DNA from: ARS98 sp030744725 | GTDB taxonomy: Bacteria; Planctomycetota; Planctomycetia; Pirellulales; Pirellulaceae | Direction of reading: 5' to 3' | Assembly: GCA_030744725.1 (NCBI GenBank) | Contig: JASLPZ010000189.1 | Location: 1 to 13,504 of the forward strand | DNA length: 13,504 bases | Part shown: in pieces, positions 1-8,233 of the stretch | Position numbering within the stretch: the stretch's first letter is position 1 | How the letters are laid out: each line of letters starts with the position of its first letter | Made by a program: the position numbers and the translations under genes | Notes under the pieces: model-generated | What the model was told of the DNA's origin: nothing | The model's database searches: none | Seen by the model: only the letters and a program-made list of their open reading frames with translations

Positions 1-80
1 ATCGAACACGAAAGATCGTCTCAAAATTACGCTTACCGCGCTAGCCCATTTCGCCTAGAGTGCGCGCTGGCCCTGGGTTG

Positions 81-1382
81 TCAGATCCGTCTCAAAACCA
101 CCTCTTTCACCAGCACGCGCATTGGCTCGAACTGGGCGCCGGCGTGGACCTGGAAACCGATGCGGCCGTGGTCGGAGGTGTCGTCGCGCACGTCAGCCAC
201 CTTCTTGCCGTTAAGGAAAATCATGTGACGGTTGCCCACCGCACGAATCAAGAGAGTGTTCCAGCCTTCACGGTTGACCAGCGTCGCGTCGGTGTTGACC
301 GCCAAAAACATCTTACCTGTGCAGTAGAGGCTGCCCGTTAGCGCGAACGGTTTCTTGTATTCGAGGACATCGGCCTGGAAGGCCTTCTTGGCGGACTGGT
401 ATCGATACCAGACACCCGTGTTTGCAGGCCACTCGACCTTGAACGTGACCTTGAGTTCGAAGTCATCGTATGACTGTGTGGTGAGCAGATCGCCGGGCTC
501 GTTGTTCGGGCCCTGCCGACCGATCAGGATGCCGTCCTTGACTTCCCAGCGAGCGTCGCCTTCCGCTTTCCAACCGCTCAGGTCCTTTCCATTGAATAGA
601 GCGGCGGTGGCGACCGTTGGATCCGTGGGGCGGCCGGCGGACCAGCGGATTCCGCGAGCGACCAACTGACGGTATGTCGCGTGTTGGTAAGCGTTTTTGT
701 CGTGACCCAGCTGGAGATAAAACACACGACTGTTGCCGTACGATGTGACCCACGCGAGTTCGGGGTCGCTGGTGGCGTTGCTTGTCGTCAACAGGACTTT
801 GGCCTTCGGGTCGGTGTCGTAGTCGCGGTAGGTTTCATCGTGAATCTCGAAATCCTGCAGGCCACTTACGATCGGATGGTCGTGATCGGCTACCTTTACC
901 TGGATGTCTTGATCGTGCAGAAAGCCCGATTTGGCGATCGTTTTGCCGTTCACAACCTGGTCTTTAAGATGGTACTTGCCGCCGATGATCTTGGCGTACT
1001 CAGGCCAGTTCGCGTGGGCCGCTAACGTGTGATGCAGCGCCACGACGCCGACACCAGACTGCAGCAACGCAACAAAGGCTTCTTGCTGCTGCGACGTGAT
1101 TCCCTTGGCCCACATGTCGTAGAAAACGATGACGTCGTAGTCATTGGCCAGTTTGGGAGTGAGCAATTCGCCGGCCGCCGGGAAGACAGCCTTGGTGTAC
1201 GTAACATCGGGAATCGCATCGAATAGGGCGTAAAACGGTTCTTCTGCAAAGCCGTGTCCCCCGGTCACTAATAAGACTCGGATCTTGTCTTCAACAACTG
1301 CCTCGTCAGCCGAGGCCGCCCGCATCGAACAAGCCGTCACGGCTACCGCCAAAAATAGAATGCATAGTGTTGAGAATCTCAT
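81..1382 (-). CDS. ThuA-DUF1080 fusion lipoprotein (putative 3-keto-glycoside processing)
   Basis: A 433-residue two-domain protein. Residues 1-18 form a signal peptide ending in the lipobox-like V-T-A-C (Cys18), so it is probably a lipoprotein; cleavage near residue 25 is the alternative. Residues about 33-250 match the ThuA family (class I glutamine-amidotransferase-like fold): a beta strand and GGHGF loop near 35-45, GVVALHHTL near 112-120, and the family's late QLGHD motif near 224-228. Residues about 258-433 match DUF1080, the 3-keto-disaccharide hydrolase jelly-roll: it opens with LFNGKDLSGW and holds NTGVWYR and a late GRIGFQVH segment. In known systems both families work with sugars oxidised at C3; ThuA itself has no settled activity. 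The ATG has GGAG eight bases upstream. It lies 344 bases beyond the thiH-like gene, with repeats between, so it is probably a separate unit. The domains are clear; the substrate is unknown. Confidence 0.9.
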   Translation of the reverse strand: MRFSTLCILFLAVAVTACSMRAASADEAVVEDKIRVLLVTGGHGFAEEPFYALFDAIPDVTYTKAVFPAAGELLTPKLANDYDVIVFYDMWAKGITSQQQEAFVALLQSGVGVVALHHTLAAHANWPEYAKIIGGKYHLKDQVVNGKTIAKSGFLHDQDIQVKVADHDHPIVSGLQDFEIHDETYRDYDTDPKAKVLLTTSNATSDPELAWVTSYGNSRVFYLQLGHDKNAYQHATYRQLVARGIRWSAGRPTDPTVATAALFNGKDLSGWKAEGDARWEVKDGILIGRQGPNNEPGDLLTTQSYDDFELKVTFKVEWPANTGVWYRYQSAKKAFQADVLEYKKPFALTGSLYCTGKMFLAVNTDATLVNREGWNTLLIRAVGNRHMIFLNGKKVADVRDDTSDHGRIGFQVHAGAQFEPMRVLVKEVVLRRI

Positions 1383-1726
1383 TCATCCGTCTCCATGAAT
1401 TGCGCCAGCCGAACAGAGCAGCTGCCGTCACATTTCTAGTAATGGCCTTTCAAGAGCCAAGATCCTGTCACTTCTCCCAAGGGAGAGGTGTTGGCCGTAA
1501 AACTCGCCGCCGTAAAACTCGCACTTTGTGAAACGCGAAAAAGCCCCTCGCCCGCGGCTGAAGCCGCGACCTCTCCCAAGGGAGAGGTGACAGGATGTAG
1601 AAACCGCTGCAAACCGACAACTTAAGAGCGATACGATCTTTAGGGTGAAAGAACTGATGTCAAAAATACGATCCATAAATCTCATGCTGACAATTTCTAT
1701 CTCGAACATCCTTATTTCGAACATCC
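1383..1726. other. Gene-free spacer filled with short repeats
   Basis: No credible gene lies in these 344 bases. The stretch holds the 135-base inverted-repeat element at 1462-1596 and most of a 15-base tandem duplication at 1702-1731. The part next to the ThuA-DUF1080 gene (1383-1461) must carry its promoter, but I see no convincing -35/-10 pair. Confidence 0.7.
1462..1596. repeat. MITE-like element with 28-base terminal inverted repeats
   Basis: The left end (1462-1489) and the reverse complement of the right end (1569-1596) agree at 25 of 28 positions, both beginning ATCCTGTCAC and running through CTCTCCC-NN-GGGAGAG, itself a 7-base-stem hairpin. Inside are a perfect 6-base stem with a TGAA loop (1553-1568) and two copies of CCGTAAAACTC (1496-1506 and 1510-1520). 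There is no room for a transposase and I see no target-site duplication. On the minus strand the inner hairpin is followed, ten bases later, by TTTTT (1542-1538), so the element might also weakly end transcription coming from the operon upstream. A related copy lies at 10026-10078. Confidence 0.75.
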
Positions 1727-1731
1727 TTATT
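1702..1731. repeat. Perfect 15-base tandem duplication across a stop codon
   Basis: TCGAACATCCTTATT occurs twice in a row with no mismatch. The second unit contains the TAA stop of the ThiH-like gene (1727-1729 on the plus strand), and the first unit carries the same triplet 15 bases further on in the same frame. Confidence 0.85.
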
Positions 1732-3145
1732 CCCAACAAACGTCAAACCCGACATCGCGCAGGCCCTGCTCCACTTCCGCTGGACTGCGGTCGTCAGTGA
1801 CGGGAAACTGCTGTCGGTGGCTTTGGTCGGTCTGTTCTATTTGGTATCCGCCTGGGGCCGTGGAGCTGCCGGCACTCATCTGAGTGATACAAATCGACGC
1901 CAGCCGATTCCGCAAGGCAGGCGATTCCCGTGTGGAGAGAACCAAATGGGCTTGAGGGAAAGCCAGTCGAAGGATGCAATAGAGCCGGATAAAAGTCTCG
2001 TCGTCCACGCGGAATGACGATTCGAATCCGTCGGGGGCTTTATGGATTCTGGGTAGACTGAATGCCAGACGGACATCGGGAAAGCGAGTTTGCAAATACA
2101 GTCCGTGTCGAACCATCGAAAGGACATCCTGCGCCGGGTCACTTAGTCCTAAAAGGACACCCAGTCCCAAGCGAGCCATTCCTGCCTCGGCAGCACGCTC
2201 GGGTGCCTCTAACCGCCAATCGAACGCCTTCTTGCTTCCTCGCGGATGGTAGCGAGCGTAAAGGCGTTCATCGTATGTTTCCTGGTACAGGGTGACGCCA
2301 CGGGCGCCGGCGAGAACCAATTCAGCATACGACGCTGTACTTTGTGCAGCGAGTTCGATGGTCACGTCGAATCCTGCGGCTTTCAGATCCCGAATGATTT
2401 CAGCAAAGTATTCGGTCGTGGTCAATTTGGGAAAGTCTCCCGCCACCAACACGAGTCTTCGTATGCCGCGCTTCCACAGAACTTGCGCCTGACTAAGTGC
2501 TTCCTGTTTGGCAAGATGCTCACGCTGGAGTTCATTCGGATAGCGAAACCCACAGTACAAACAATGGTTTGTGCAGAAGTTGGACAGGTAAAGCGGTGCG
2601 TAAAGCACCATCTGCCTCGCACCCTTCCGTCGAGGTTGGCCTGGGCATTCGTTCGCCACGGCCGGTGATCGATGCGGCTCACACCGGTGAGGACCACTGA
2701 AATGTTCGACGGTAAGGCTGGTTGCCAAACGCGTGAGTTCTTCCAGCGGAACATCGGAACGAAGTGAATCTTCCAGTTCCGTCAGTTCAAAATCAACCGT
2801 TTGGGGCCAAGATGTCTCGGATGGCGACACTACCTGAATCGCTGCTCGTGGAGATCGAGGCGCCCGTGCTGGACGGCCCGCCAGTTCGTTTGCTGTCAGA
2901 TCCAATACGTCAATGAGGGCTCGGTCTGTCGGAGCAAGCGTCTGCAGACCTTGATTCAGCAGATGATAGCGCCAGCGGTCAAGTTTGTCGGCAAGAATCA
3001 GGCGGCCGTTACCAGCACGGTCGCACTCGCCCGCCAGCGCCGCCTCGGCTTCGCCCAGCAGATGCAGATGGCTGGAGGCGTGTTCATCACGCTCGACGAT
3101 CCAGTCGGCGAAGTCAGTCAGCGTTTGTCGGCTTTGGATGCTCAT
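1727..3145 (-). CDS. Divergent ThiH-like radical SAM protein (2-iminoacetate synthase family)
   Basis: A 472-residue protein with no signal peptide, so cytoplasmic. Residues about 180-470 align with ThiH: PLYLSNFCTNHCLYCGF holds the CX3CX2C radical SAM motif (Cys191, 195, 198), followed by LYQETYDERLYARYHPRG, LGLGVLLGLSD, LSTRESP and the ThiH-type end MSAGSSTAPGGY...TDDRSPAEV. HydG's C-terminal cluster-binding cysteines are absent, which favours ThiH. ThiH cleaves tyrosine to dehydroglycine for thiamine thiazole. Several things differ. About 110 extra N-terminal residues are unlike anything I recognise. An insert near 151-177 carries two more cysteines. The GE motif after the third strand reads AGDFP (Asp for Glu), and the Pro-Leu that E. 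coli ThiH has after the next strand is replaced. The C-terminus stops at DVCWE, short of the usual WxDW tail. It starts 59 bases after the lyase gene and is probably the last gene of the operon. Family assignment is firm; thiamine function is doubtful. Confidence 0.85.
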   Translation of the reverse strand: MSIQSRQTLTDFADWIVERDEHASSHLHLLGEAEAALAGECDRAGNGRLILADKLDRWRYHLLNQGLQTLAPTDRALIDVLDLTANELAGRPARAPRSPRAAIQVVSPSETSWPQTVDFELTELEDSLRSDVPLEELTRLATSLTVEHFSGPHRCEPHRSPAVANECPGQPRRKGARQMVLYAPLYLSNFCTNHCLYCGFRYPNELQREHLAKQEALSQAQVLWKRGIRRLVLVAGDFPKLTTTEYFAEIIRDLKAAGFDVTIELAAQSTASYAELVLAGARGVTLYQETYDERLYARYHPRGSKKAFDWRLEAPERAAEAGMARLGLGVLLGLSDPAQDVLSMVRHGLYLQTRFPDVRLAFSLPRIHKAPDGFESSFRVDDETFIRLYCILRLAFPQAHLVLSTRESPALRNRLASICITQMSAGSSTAPGGYQIEQTDQSHRQQFPVTDDRSPAEVEQGLRDVGFDVCWE

Positions 3146-3204
3146 TGCTGGTATGGTCTTCCGTGATCAACTCTTTAGAAATCGAGACCAGACGTTATCT
3201 TGTC

Positions 3205-5181
3205 TCATGGGCTCTTGTCAGCCGTGCCTCCGCGCGGCCACGATGCGAGCGACTGGCTGAAAGTATCGGTTGTGACGCTCGGATCGCCTTCCAATTGCAT
3301 CACGACACTGATCGCAACGCGATCGTTACGATCGGCGTGGGTTCGAACGGCCAACATCCGAGTTCCTCGATTGGATCGCTCGGTGGTTGTTGGGGGATCT
3401 GTCGAGACCACTTCGAATTCGGCGCCCGGCGGCGACAGCAGCTCCACGACCAGTGTCTTGTCGCGTTGCTTGAGGATGGCCTTAGCGCCGCGGAGCGTGA
3501 TCGTGGCTGGAGTCACCATGCCCCACCGGACTTCACCCAAGACACCTGACAGTTCGTCGCGAACATGGATGGCGCGGCGATTGACGAGCTCGATGCCCCT
3601 TCTTGCCGACTCGACCTGCCCAGCGTAGGCATCCGTCATGTCGACAATCGCCGTCGCGCGATCTTCGTTTGAACTGAATGCGACGATGCGGCAAACGGCC
3701 TTTGAGTTCTGCAGCTTGTCATCTACCACGAGCGTGTTGTGGCTACGATTGTTCAAACGATAGTAAGACCATCGCTGTCGACCGAAATAGCCCCGGAGAT
3801 TGTAGTTGTCCGACCCGAGGTCAGTCGCCCAGCGAACACCTCCAGCATCCAAGACGAACGAGCCGATATCCAGATGGCCGTGATTGGTTTGATTGTCGCC
3901 TGCCTTAAACCCAACGTAGACGGCACTCTTGTCATTCCAATCGCTCCGCATGGTGACCACATCCTGGCGGCCGCGGAACAATGCATCGAGTGGTGTTTGG
4001 GCATCGTCGTCCTTTGGACGCTGATAGAAAGCGATCTCCAGAGGAAAGAAACGATCGAGACGACGTGCTTTGATATCGTCTAACGAGGCCGTGAAAATAC
4101 TCTGCAGACGCCCGACGTGCCAACGCGAATAGGAGGTGTTGTCATATTTCTGCGCCAAGACCCACATTGCTGCGGCGGGGCGTGAATTCGAACCGGCGTC
4201 GGCATAATTGAAGTACAGGTTGTTCGGCCCCAACGTGTGCATCCTATAGTCACCAGTCACTTCCAAGCCGGGTGATCTCGAAATGCCGAGGTCGTTGTCC
4301 AGGGCAGTCGAAAGCGCCTTGATTGTGAGGCATGTGTAGGTCGTACCGTATTGCCAATAGGTCGGCCCCTCGGGATAAGCACCGTCAGGTGGATAAACGC
4401 TCAGGCCGCGCGGGATACTCTTTCTAGCGAAATGGATGATTCTCGCTGCAAGTTCGGCTTCGTCTTCCGCAATGGCGAGAGCCCCCATCAGCATCCCGCT
4501 GTTGCAGACCTCGTTCCAATTGTTGTTGCCCGTCGTCCACCATCCACTGTTGGTATAGATCTTGATACCCTCATTCAATCCAAGTCGGACGATTGCCTCG
4601 CGAATTGACTTGCCGTCGTCTGAGCTAATGACGTCGTACAGCCAGTCGTAGCCAATGGCTAGGGCAGTCGTCATCTCTGCCGTGTCAAGAAAATGAGACG
4701 GGTTCCAGTCTTTGAAACGAGTGGCTATCAGCATCTCGCCAACGGCAGCTTCGGCAAACCTCTTGTCGTCTGTCCAACGATAGGCCATCGCCAGTGTTGT
4801 TACACGTTCAATGCACTTCCGCGATTGCGCCAAGAGTCGCTTCCCGTCGGGAATCTCATAGCGGATCGGACTGCTCGACAGCATCGCTTCTGCATTGACG
4901 GTGTTCTGCTTCACCAGACGCTGCAGCAACTGATCGGACTCTGCGGCGTCTCGCACAGACCGCTCCATCTCTTTGGTGAACAATAATCGCGGATGCTCCG
5001 CTTTCAGCGACTTGAGCAGGGCGATCGAATCGTCCCTGTCAGCACTCTGCGCAGGCGCGAGCAACACCGACAAGACGAGGGGACTCAACAAGCTGATGAC
5101 GTATCGCCGACTCATCGTTCTACTCGTTCTTGATCTGCCGAACTTGCGAGCAACGTTCTTGCGTGCAGCCTTTCGTTTCAT
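3205..5181 (-). CDS. Heparinase II/III-like polysaccharide lyase, exported
   Basis: A 658-residue protein. A very basic N-region precedes a hydrophobic stretch ending LAPAQSA (near 46), a Sec signal peptide. Residues about 55-400 form the alpha/alpha-toroid typical of heparinase II and alginate lyases, with TTGNNNWNEVCNSG (217-229) and YPEGPTYWQY (269-278), which offers candidate catalytic tyrosines. Residues about 400-560 match the heparinase II/III C-terminal beta-sheet domain: NHGHLDIGSF (433-442), a Tyr-rich segment near 460-474, and RSHNTLVVDD. Such enzymes split uronic-acid polysaccharides by beta-elimination using Tyr/His; the exact polymer cannot be read from sequence. The chosen ATG overlaps the stop of the haem protein gene as ATGA, with GAGGG nine bases upstream, suggesting translational coupling. 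An internal ATG at 5115 (Met23, just before SRRYVIS) would give a more usual signal peptide but has a weaker ribosome site. Confidence in family is high. Confidence 0.9.
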   Translation of the reverse strand: MKRKAARKNVARKFGRSRTSRTMSRRYVISLLSPLVLSVLLAPAQSADRDDSIALLKSLKAEHPRLLFTKEMERSVRDAAESDQLLQRLVKQNTVNAEAMLSSSPIRYEIPDGKRLLAQSRKCIERVTTLAMAYRWTDDKRFAEAAVGEMLIATRFKDWNPSHFLDTAEMTTALAIGYDWLYDVISSDDGKSIREAIVRLGLNEGIKIYTNSGWWTTGNNNWNEVCNSGMLMGALAIAEDEAELAARIIHFARKSIPRGLSVYPPDGAYPEGPTYWQYGTTYTCLTIKALSTALDNDLGISRSPGLEVTGDYRMHTLGPNNLYFNYADAGSNSRPAAAMWVLAQKYDNTSYSRWHVGRLQSIFTASLDDIKARRLDRFFPLEIAFYQRPKDDDAQTPLDALFRGRQDVVTMRSDWNDKSAVYVGFKAGDNQTNHGHLDIGSFVLDAGGVRWATDLGSDNYNLRGYFGRQRWSYYRLNNRSHNTLVVDDKLQNSKAVCRIVAFSSNEDRATAIVDMTDAYAGQVESARRGIELVNRRAIHVRDELSGVLGEVRWGMVTPATITLRGAKAILKQRDKTLVVELLSPPGAEFEVVSTDPPTTTERSNRGTRMLAVRTHADRNDRVAISVVMQLEGDPSVTTDTFSQSLASWPRGGTADKSP

Positions 5182-8100
5182 GATCCAGGGCCCTCACGCA
5201 GCGTGGCGAGGTAGGCAATCAGGTCGAGCAACTCTGGCTCGGACATCGTGATTTCGAGCGATTCAGGCATGAGCGATCGATTCATGCGCCGTCGCTGTTC
5301 GACATCCCCCAACTGAACTCGGTCGATTATTCCAGAAGGCGACGTGACGATCAGTTCGTCGCCTTGGCGCGCTACGCCGCCCACGAGCATTCGACCCTGT
5401 TGCGTGACGATCAACTCCAGCATAAAGCCGGTCTTGATCGCTTTGCTTGGATACAAGATCGAGTCGATCAGGTATTCAACGGGGTTCGTGGCGGCCACGC
5501 CATCGAGAGGGGGTCCCGCAAACTCAGCTTGTCCGCCGAATCGATGGCAGCGGTGGCACACCTGGCTACGAAACACCAGCCGTCCCAAAAGCGGGTCGCC
5601 CTGGTTTTGCTGCTCAATCAACCGCGCCCGAAGACTGCTTTTTCGGCGAGCCACTGCCGGATCCTTTTCCGCGGCGTACAGCTGTGCCAGAATCTGCTGC
5701 GAACCGGGCGAGGCTGCCACAGACTGCTCGCGTAATCCCAGTGCAGCCTCAAAGTCGGCGCCGCGCGCCGTCAGTCCAGCCTCGGCCGTCTTTAATAACT
5801 CGGCAACAGCGGTACGGTCCGTGTGATTACGCAGACACCGCAGCGCGACCAACGCGAGCTTCCGTGAGGGCGAGCCGCACAGTTCCAACCACGCCTGCCT
5901 CGACAGCTCCTTTTCGATCTGGGAAAGGCTGACGATGGTTTCGAGCCTGTGCTCCAGCGGCGCGTCATTGTCGCCGAGTAACTTCCAGCCCAATTCGATG
6001 CAGGCCTGATCGCCGGCACCGATCATGGTGAGCACGCGGTGCGCCTCGGAGCGGACTTCAGCGTATTCATCTCGCATGAGTCGGCCAAGGACGACAACGG
6101 TATCAGGTCCTGGTTGGTCCACAGCCAAGAGATCCAATGTGCCGAGTTTTTCGTCGCGTGTGACCAGCGGTACCTCTCCCTCGGCCATTCTGCTCCAGAA
6201 ACGGTCCAGCATGTCACCCCAGGCGTCCCGTGTTGACGTTGGCGTCAGACGACGAAGAACGGCCACACCGCGAATCGTCTCTTCGGCCGAGAGATCTCGC
6301 TTCAGTGCCGAGATGACGGGTTGCTTGAAACTCGCGTGAGGCCAACGTTCCGCGGCGGCGAGTAATTCTGCCAACGGCGCTCCGCGCGGTTCAGAAATCA
6401 ATCCGACAAGTGCCTTGCGGGCAGCTTCGGCCCGCACATCTTCATGGAAGGCCTCGTCCAATGCGATCAATCCGGCCAAGCGGACATCGGAGTCTCTGTC
6501 CGTCAGGAGGTTTTCGAAATCGGTCGAGTTTCCGAGGCGAGCGACTTCGAGTGCGGCGCGGTAACGAAGCCGCGGCGACGCGGTTGCTCCTCCCCGAAGC
6601 GCATTTGCCACGGCACGTAGCCGCTCAGTCTTCGTTGTCAGGCCGATGGCGGCTTCCAACTGAACCGCCGGATCGGGGTCATCGACGAGTTGTTCGAGTT
6701 TCGCCGGGCGCTCGTCTTGCTCGCGCAAGAGTTGAACCGCCAATCGTCGCACACGCCAGTCCGGATGTTCCAGTCCTTTTTCCATGAAGGACGAAGCATT
6801 CGGCCATGCGCTCTGCCGGAGTGTCCACAGCGCTTCGGATGCCCCCAACGCGTTTGGCTGTGTGAGGTGCTGGACGAGTTTTTCCGCGGCGGCCGGCCCG
6901 GTGGCCAGCAGCTCATTCCGTGCAGTCTGACGCGTCAAGTGATGCCGGCTGGCCAGTCCGGTATTCATCGCGCTTGCGGCGGAAGCCGGTTGCGTCGCGG
7001 CATCTTTGCCAACATACGAGATCTTGTACAAGCGGCCGGTCAGGTCGTTCTCGTCGTCCATTCCGTACCAATCGAGTACGTAGAGGTTGCCGTCGGGAGC
7101 CAAGGTGATCTGCGTGGGCCGGAAGCGTGGATCGGTGGTGGTTAAGAACGGCTCGCTTTCGATCAGGTTTCCGCGCTTGTCTACCACATGTCGCAGGATC
7201 ACGTGATTGGCCGATGGAAACCCGTGAACTCCCCAGTTGGGAACCAGCAGGTTTCCCCAGAACTGTTCGGGGAAGGCCGACGAGTAGTATGCCAAGACCG
7301 TGGTATGAGCCCCCGGCGGATTCTCCCAAACGGGCGGTGCCAATGGATGCTTGCCGGCCAGCCAGGGCCAGTCGACTGGGCGCGTTTGAAAATGGTAGTC
7401 GGCGCCGGGGATCGCGTGGATCAAACGGTTAGGATTACCCTCGCCGTTGGAAAGCACCCACAACTGGCCAAAGGGGTCGATATCAAACGAAAACGGCGCA
7501 CGCATTCCTTGAACGAGTAGCTCGATATCAGAACCATCGGGCTTGAACCGAAAAACCGCGCCAGTGTTGCCGCGCACGGAGACCTTGTTGTTTGGGCCGG
7601 ACAACTTCGTGGGATGATCTCCCACGCAGAGATAAACCAGCCCGTCCGGGCCAATAGTAACGCGGTACATGCCGAAAGGATTCCATGGAGTTTCGGCATC
7701 TTGCACAATTGCCTGCCGTTTGGCCGCTCGGCCGTCTTCGTCCAGTTCGGCCGTGAAAACCTGATTGAGGTTCGTCGCCCAGAGTCGACCATTACGAACG
7801 GTCAGACCCATCACGGGATCAACGAAGCCAACGGCGACTTCCGTTCGCCGAGCGACGCGACCATCGGCATTCAACTCGAGTCGGACAACGGGATTCGATG
7901 GCGAGCTGACGGGAGCACCTTTGGCACCGTAACGGTAGGTGTGGGCCAGGCTGGCGTAGATTCGGCCCTGTTCGTCCAACGCCATGGTCATCGGGTTGAC
8001 CAAATCGGGCTCGGCGGCGACAAGCCGGATTTCGAAACCCTCCGGCAGGTGAAATGTTTCCAGGGCCTCCGTTGGTGACAGTACGGGATGACTCTCAGAC

Positions 8101-8195
8101 GACGGAGGCGGCGCAGCATCGATGGCGATACAAAGGAACAGCCAAGCTACTGCTGGAAGAATCCAGGGCTCAATAATTCTGAATCGAGTTCGCAT
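5178..8195 (-). CDS. PVC-type membrane-bound dehydrogenase: beta-propeller, HEAT repeats, C-terminal cytochrome c domain
   Basis: With this start the protein has 1005 residues. A signal peptide covers residues 1 to about 27 (WILPAVAWLFLCIAIDA). Residues about 30-390 form a sugar-dehydrogenase-like (PQQ-type) beta-propeller with repeated strands such as GPDGLVYLCVGDH and APDGNLYVLDWYG. Residues about 410-840 are Leu/Ala-rich helical pairs of HEAT type (for example HPDWRVRRLAVQLL and DRDSDVRLAGLIAL). Residues about 865-1000 form the planctomycete/verrucomicrobial haem domain with CHRCH (880-884) and a probable distal Met in SLMPE (about 976). The role inferred from the family is oxidation of an exported substrate with electrons leaving by haem c; the substrate is unknown. 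A GTG at 8243 in the same frame would overlap the preceding gene by ten bases and add 16 residues; I prefer the ATG because it places the signal peptide properly, although it lacks a clear Shine-Dalgarno. It sits between the peroxidase-like and lyase genes. Confidence 0.92.
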   Translation of the reverse strand: MRTRFRIIEPWILPAVAWLFLCIAIDAAPPPSSESHPVLSPTEALETFHLPEGFEIRLVAAEPDLVNPMTMALDEQGRIYASLAHTYRYGAKGAPVSSPSNPVVRLELNADGRVARRTEVAVGFVDPVMGLTVRNGRLWATNLNQVFTAELDEDGRAAKRQAIVQDAETPWNPFGMYRVTIGPDGLVYLCVGDHPTKLSGPNNKVSVRGNTGAVFRFKPDGSDIELLVQGMRAPFSFDIDPFGQLWVLSNGEGNPNRLIHAIPGADYHFQTRPVDWPWLAGKHPLAPPVWENPPGAHTTVLAYYSSAFPEQFWGNLLVPNWGVHGFPSANHVILRHVVDKRGNLIESEPFLTTTDPRFRPTQITLAPDGNLYVLDWYGMDDENDLTGRLYKISYVGKDAATQPASAASAMNTGLASRHHLTRQTARNELLATGPAAAEKLVQHLTQPNALGASEALWTLRQSAWPNASSFMEKGLEHPDWRVRRLAVQLLREQDERPAKLEQLVDDPDPAVQLEAAIGLTTKTERLRAVANALRGGATASPRLRYRAALEVARLGNSTDFENLLTDRDSDVRLAGLIALDEAFHEDVRAEAARKALVGLISEPRGAPLAELLAAAERWPHASFKQPVISALKRDLSAEETIRGVAVLRRLTPTSTRDAWGDMLDRFWSRMAEGEVPLVTRDEKLGTLDLLAVDQPGPDTVVVLGRLMRDEYAEVRSEAHRVLTMIGAGDQACIELGWKLLGDNDAPLEHRLETIVSLSQIEKELSRQAWLELCGSPSRKLALVALRCLRNHTDRTAVAELLKTAEAGLTARGADFEAALGLREQSVAASPGSQQILAQLYAAEKDPAVARRKSSLRARLIEQQNQGDPLLGRLVFRSQVCHRCHRFGGQAEFAGPPLDGVAATNPVEYLIDSILYPSKAIKTGFMLELIVTQQGRMLVGGVARQGDELIVTSPSGIIDRVQLGDVEQRRRMNRSLMPESLEITMSEPELLDLIAYLATLREGPGS

Positions 8196-8233
8196 GGTTT
8201 TCAGTCGAGCGGGTTGAATGGTCACGCTGCGTT

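Noticed and set aside
1..80. Terminator after the ThuA-DUF1080 gene
   Set aside because: No stem followed by a T-run is visible in these 80 bases; the end of that transcript may lie outside the window.
1538..1568. Intrinsic terminator for the four-gene operon (hairpin 1553-1568 and T-run on the minus strand)
   Set aside because: The T-run begins ten bases after the stem, too far for a standard terminator, and the hairpin is part of a dispersed repeat. Noted only as a weak possibility.
1702..1731. Possible CRISPR-like repeat
   Set aside because: Only two units, directly adjacent with no spacer, and no cas genes.
1428..1739. Open frame of 103 codons on the minus strand
   Set aside because: It is made of the hairpin repeat and the 15-base tandem repeat (the product reads RMFEIRMFEI and SLGRGRGFSRGRG) and overlaps the end of the thiH-like gene. 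Repeat-driven, not a gene.
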